From Thermoproteota archaeon (GTDB taxonomy: Archaea > Korarchaeota > Korarchaeia > Korarchaeales > Korarchaeaceae), in contig QMVZ01000072.1 of the NCBI GenBank assembly GCA_003661365.1, forward strand, positions 1 through 8,053: DNA of 8,053 bases, read 5' to 3'. The notes under the pieces were generated by a model that was not told the origin of the DNA, ran no database searches, and worked only from the letters and a program-made list of their open reading frames with translations. Position numbers and translations under genes: made by a program. This document shows, in pieces, positions 5,877-8,053 of this stretch. Numbering within the stretch: position 1 is the first letter of the stretch; every line of letters starts with the position of its first letter.

Positions 5877-6590
5877 ATGGCAGTTAAAGTAGTCGTGTTC
5901 AACTTATTCAGAACTCTTCTGGAGAGCGATAACACGATTAGAGAAGCTTACAAAAGAATGTTAACTGAGACAAACCTTCCTAACGATCAAAACACCCTTA
6001 AGGACTTGATGATTGTGGAGCAGCTTAAGCAGATATCAGATGAATTTGAGAGGGAGGTTTGGTGGAAAGAGTTCTTTGGATCAAAGGGAATAGAGCTTGA
6101 TGAGGAAAAGCTAAAGGAGATGAAGAGAGTTTTCTGGGCAAGGAGACTTCAGCTATCAAGACCTGTTCCAGGCGCACCGGAGACTTTGAAAAAATTGAGG
6201 CTCATTGGATTTATAACAGCAGCTATTTCATCCGAAGATGCTGGAAAAATGCTTGTAAGATCATTACTGGAGAAAACAGGCTTATTTGAACTTTTAGATT
6301 CTATAATTTGTTTGAAAGGTAGGTCAAACGAGTTAAAGGCCCTTGACTCCATAGCCAAGATGAATCGAGTCAAGAGAGGCGGAATAGCCTATGTAGACAT
6401 TTACCTAGAGAGGGTAATCACTGTCCAAGCGAATGGATTCGTTGGTATCTGGTTGAGCGAAAAGACGGTTCCTGAGATAACATCTGTAAAATCTGTGAGT
6501 TCAATAGCGGAGCTTCCCAGCATGCTTTCTTCTATGAGGGCTGGACCTAGCTGGTTTCACCGAGGAACTGCCTCTTCAACATTTTCCTGA
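5877..6590 (+). CDS. HAD-superfamily-like protein with degenerate catalytic motifs
   Basis: A 237-aa protein laid out like a HAD hydrolase with an alpha-helical cap but lacking key residues. Motif I, normally DxDGT, reads FNLFRTL at 8-14: the nucleophile is N9, the acid/base position is F11, and only T13 is kept. The helical stretch at about 20-90 fits a cap domain. Motif II is ISSED with S118 or S119. Motif III may be K147 in LKGRSN. Motif IV, normally GDSxxD, is reduced to YVDIYLE with D174 and E178. Without a nucleophilic aspartate, phosphatase activity is unlikely, so a binding or regulatory role is the likeliest inference. The ATG at 5877 follows GAGGGAT. The gene lies 70 nt after sufS. 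Its last 44 nt overlap the 3' end of the PRC-barrel gene on the other strand. No function is assigned. Confidence 0.75.
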   Translation: MAVKVVVFNLFRTLLESDNTIREAYKRMLTETNLPNDQNTLKDLMIVEQLKQISDEFEREVWWKEFFGSKGIELDEEKLKEMKRVFWARRLQLSRPVPGAPETLKKLRLIGFITAAISSEDAGKMLVRSLLEKTGLFELLDSIICLKGRSNELKALDSIAKMNRVKRGGIAYVDIYLERVITVQANGFVGIWLSEKTVPEITSVKSVSSIAELPSMLSSMRAGPSWFHRGTASSTFS

Positions 6591-6840
6591 ACTCTTTTGA
6601 GTCAAGGGAAAGCATAATAACGTCTTGAATAGACTTAATGACATTGACCTCCATTTCTATGGGTTTAGAACCTCTGAACCTCTTTTTCAACCCAAATTCT
6701 TTGGCAATCTTGTCAGAAGGTTTTAGGATAAGTTTTGTCAGTTTCCAAGAATCGGTGTCAACCTGAATGTCCAGAACCTCTCCAATTTTCTCTCCATCCG
6801 ATGTAAGTACATACATGCTATATATGTTCGATACCCTCAT
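6547..6840 (-). CDS. Small PRC-barrel domain protein
   Basis: This 97-aa soluble protein is essentially one PRC-barrel domain. It opens with a hydrophobic strand (IYSMYVLTSDGEKIGEV, about 6-22), where the turn after 'G-KIGEV' and the following DIQVDTDSWKL strand are typical. A charged middle (about 43-60) and a basic C-terminal helix (82-92) follow. PRC barrels are small beta-barrel modules found in the photosynthetic reaction-centre H subunit, RimM and many stand-alone archaeal proteins; in haloarchaea some small PRC-barrel proteins act in cell division. Here the specific role is unknown. The ATG at 6840 lies 4 nt after the phosphorylase stop. Its ribosome site GGTGAT overlaps that stop, so the two are translated from one message. 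The 3' end overlaps the convergent HAD-like gene. Confidence 0.75.
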   Translation of the reverse strand: MRVSNIYSMYVLTSDGEKIGEVLDIQVDTDSWKLTKLILKPSDKIAKEFGLKKRFRGSKPIEMEVNVIKSIQDVIMLSLDSKEFRKMLKRQFLGETS

Positions 6841-6843
6841 ACT

Positions 6844-6849
6844 ATCACC
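6844..6849 (-). promoter_or_regulatory. Ribosome-binding site of the PRC-barrel gene overlapping the phosphorylase stop
   Basis: The minus strand reads GGTGAT, with the phosphorylase TGA inside it, about 3-4 nt before the ATG at 6840. It fixes the start and implies translational coupling. Confidence 0.7.
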
Positions 6850-7675
6850 TAGGAAAGCGAAATTCCATCTCTAACAAAGCATCTAATGCGGTCTTTATCA
6901 AGCCTTCCTGAGAGGGTTTTAAGAATTCAATGCCTTCTTCTACCCCCTTTGGAGGCGAGAGGACTAAGAAAATCCCACCAACGTATATCCTCTTCCTCTC
7001 TCCCTTACAAATCCACCTAGCATTATAGCTAGCCGCTAAGGCCGAAATAATGGAGAATTCCATCTCAGTACAGAGAACCCCGAGCTTTTCGAGGAGTTTC
7101 AAGTTCTCTTGAGCTCTCTTTGGAAAAGCGGAGAAAGAGGGATCTTCTATCTCATATAAAGCTTCCTTAGCGTGTGTAACACCTACATGTAGGTTCCTAC
7201 CAAGTTCGTATCCGTTTTTCTCAGCAGCCCTCACTAACGCGATTACTACATCTGGATCGGCACATAGCGGATATTTTGAGCCGACTATCCTCTCAGAAAC
7301 CCTTTCCTCAGCTACCGCACCCGTAGTAACAACTAAATCTCCTGGTTTGACGAAGCGCTGAAGGCTACCGGAGGTTCCAACCCTCAAAAGGACTGCATTC
7401 TCATGTTTGTTGAAATCTATACCCTCAATAACTTCTCTCACAACAATTGCTGCTGAAGAAGGGCCTATCCCTGTGTCTATAGCCGTAACAGGTTTTCCTT
7501 CATAAAAACCGTTTATCATCAAAAACCTGCCATCCCAAACAACTTTCTTTGATTCAAACATCTCAGCTATCTTTCTAACCCTAACTCTAGAACCGGGAAG
7601 TAACACGTAAGGATTTACTTCACCTGCCTTAGCTCCTATATGATGAAATCTTCCCTCCTCATCCCTAAAGACCAT
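6845..7675 (-). CDS. udp: Nucleoside phosphorylase, uridine-phosphorylase type (PNP/UDP family)
   Basis: A 276-aa member of the PNP/UDP phosphorylase family, which splits a nucleoside with phosphate into a free base and ribose-1-phosphate. Visible motifs are the phosphate-binding LLPGSRVR at 25-32 (usual LPGDPxR), DTGIGPSSAAI at 67-77, RVGTSGSL at 98-105 with the phosphate-contacting arginine and GT-SG loop, and TEMEFSII at 203-210 with the ribose-binding MExE region. Length and motif order fit uridine phosphorylase. Purine nucleoside or MTA phosphorylase cannot be fully excluded, so the symbol is provisional. In archaea such enzymes feed nucleoside ribose into central metabolism. It starts at ATG 7675, 4 nt past the dcd stop, behind GGGGTGATC, and sits between dcd and the PRC-barrel gene in a tight operon. 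Confidence 0.85.
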   Translation of the reverse strand: MVFRDEEGRFHHIGAKAGEVNPYVLLPGSRVRVRKIAEMFESKKVVWDGRFLMINGFYEGKPVTAIDTGIGPSSAAIVVREVIEGIDFNKHENAVLLRVGTSGSLQRFVKPGDLVVTTGAVAEERVSERIVGSKYPLCADPDVVIALVRAAEKNGYELGRNLHVGVTHAKEALYEIEDPSFSAFPKRAQENLKLLEKLGVLCTEMEFSIISALAASYNARWICKGERKRIYVGGIFLVLSPPKGVEEGIEFLKPSQEGLIKTALDALLEMEFRFPR

Positions 7676-7677
7676 AA

Positions 7678-7685
7678 GATCACCC
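7678..7685 (-). promoter_or_regulatory. Ribosome-binding site of the phosphorylase gene overlapping the dcd stop
   Basis: The minus strand reads GGGTGATC, containing the dcd TGA stop, and ends 2 nt before the ATG at 7675. It is a near-perfect complement to the archaeal 16S rRNA tail and repeats the arrangement at the next gene junction. Confidence 0.7.
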
Positions 7686-8053
7686 CTTGTCGCACAACAA
7701 GCCAGGCTCCCTTTGCTCTACAAATAGAGAGGTATCCCTTTCATCATAACCAACTCTCGCTGGCGATGTCAGCCTGTGAAACAGGATTTGAACGATCTTC
7801 ATTCCTGGATAGAGTTTGACAGGGGAGGTATTCTCACAGAAGATTTCTAAAATCATTGGAACCGGTTTCTTAAGGCCAGATCCTGGATTGACTAACCCAG
7901 CAGCGTGAACGATAACTCCAAGTCTTGCAATACTGCTCCTTCCTTCTAAGACGGCTGCTAAATTTTTTGAAATTGTTATCTTCTCCCTGGTGCGTCCTAA
8001 CACAAATTGACCTGGCGAGATAAGGAAGGGCTCTCCTTCGGTATCTATTAGCT
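7680..8053 (-). CDS. dcd: dCTP deaminase / dUTPase-family protein (partial, 5' end beyond right edge)
   Basis: This is the C-terminal 123 residues of a dCTP deaminase-type trimeric beta-barrel enzyme, which lowers dCTP or dUTP and supplies dUMP for dTMP synthesis. The open frame reaches the right edge (last full codon 8049-8051), so the GTG at 8003 is not the true start; the upstream segment GEPFLISPGQFVLGR is conserved family sequence. Motifs numbered from the edge: EGRSSIARLG at 36-45 with S39 and R43; AGLVNPGSG at 51-59; LEI at 68-70 with E69, the counterpart of the catalytic Glu138 of the E. coli enzyme; and VKLYPGMKIVQILF at 78-91. Where the family usually has IDPG it reads VNPG (N55), and about four extra residues precede the glutamate. 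Whether it deaminates dCTP, hydrolyses dUTP or both is open. It is the first visible gene of the operon. Confidence 0.85.
   Translation of the reverse strand, partial: LIDTEGEPFLISPGQFVLGRTREKITISKNLAAVLEGRSSIARLGVIVHAAGLVNPGSGLKKPVPMILEIFCENTSPVKLYPGMKIVQILFHRLTSPARVGYDERDTSLFVEQREPGLLCDKG

Noticed and set aside
8001..8003. GTG at 8003 as the start of the dCTP deaminase
   Set aside because: The frame stays open to the right edge and the upstream residues are conserved family sequence, so the gene is truncated by the window.
1..8053. CRISPR array, insertion sequence, tRNA/rRNA, toxin-antitoxin or defence island
   Set aside because: No direct-repeat array, transposase, terminal repeats or structured RNA was seen; every long interval is occupied by recognisable metabolic genes.

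Overview
This window looks like archaeal chromosome, most likely from a (probably thermophilic) member of the Thermoproteota/TACK group. The evidence is: TATA-box promoters a short distance upstream of genes with very short leaders; ribosome-binding sites of the form GGTGAT, which match the archaeal 16S rRNA tail; frequent TTG starts; an archaeal HypA with MHEW at its N-terminus; a Mrp/MinD-type HypB in place of the bacterial GTPase type; and an ArsA/Get3-family ATPase. The lineage below domain level is inference. Base composition is moderate (G+C a little over 40% by eye) and even throughout. I see no insertion sequence, CRISPR array, tRNA, rRNA or integration scar.

Layout. (1) About 1-2220, minus strand: a hydrogenase locus, read right to left as hypA, then a Mrp/MinD-type hypB overlapping it by 4 nt, then after a 132-nt gap with its own TATA box a [NiFe]-hydrogenase small subunit that runs off the left edge. 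(2) 2221-2571: a divergent promoter region with two small dyads. (3) About 2470/2572-3519, plus strand: an ArsA-like P-loop ATPase ending in a T-rich region. (4) 3588-4487, minus strand: a MenA-like UbiA-family membrane prenyltransferase. (5) About 4562-5806, plus strand: a SufS-type cysteine desulfurase, divergent from menA, followed at 5877-6590 by a HAD-fold protein whose catalytic aspartates are replaced. (6) 6547-8053, minus strand: a tight operon of dCTP deaminase/dUTPase-family protein (5' end beyond the right edge), nucleoside phosphorylase and a small PRC-barrel protein, with 4-nt gaps. Its last gene overlaps the HAD gene tail to tail.

How the genes could work together. HypA and HypB deliver nickel to the large subunit of the hydrogenase whose small subunit is encoded beside them. 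SufS can supply sulfur for the three iron-sulfur clusters of that subunit. A MenA-type prenyltransferase makes quinones, a possible electron acceptor. These links are inferred from family knowledge and proximity. The dcd-phosphorylase-PRC operon is pyrimidine nucleotide and nucleoside metabolism plus a small protein of unknown role.

I did not find a clearly new system. The points most worth a second look are the ArsA-like ATPase with altered signature motifs divergent from the nickel-maturation genes, the HAD pseudoenzyme, the variant dCTP deaminase active-site loop, and the leaderless hydrogenase small subunit with an extra medial-cluster cysteine.
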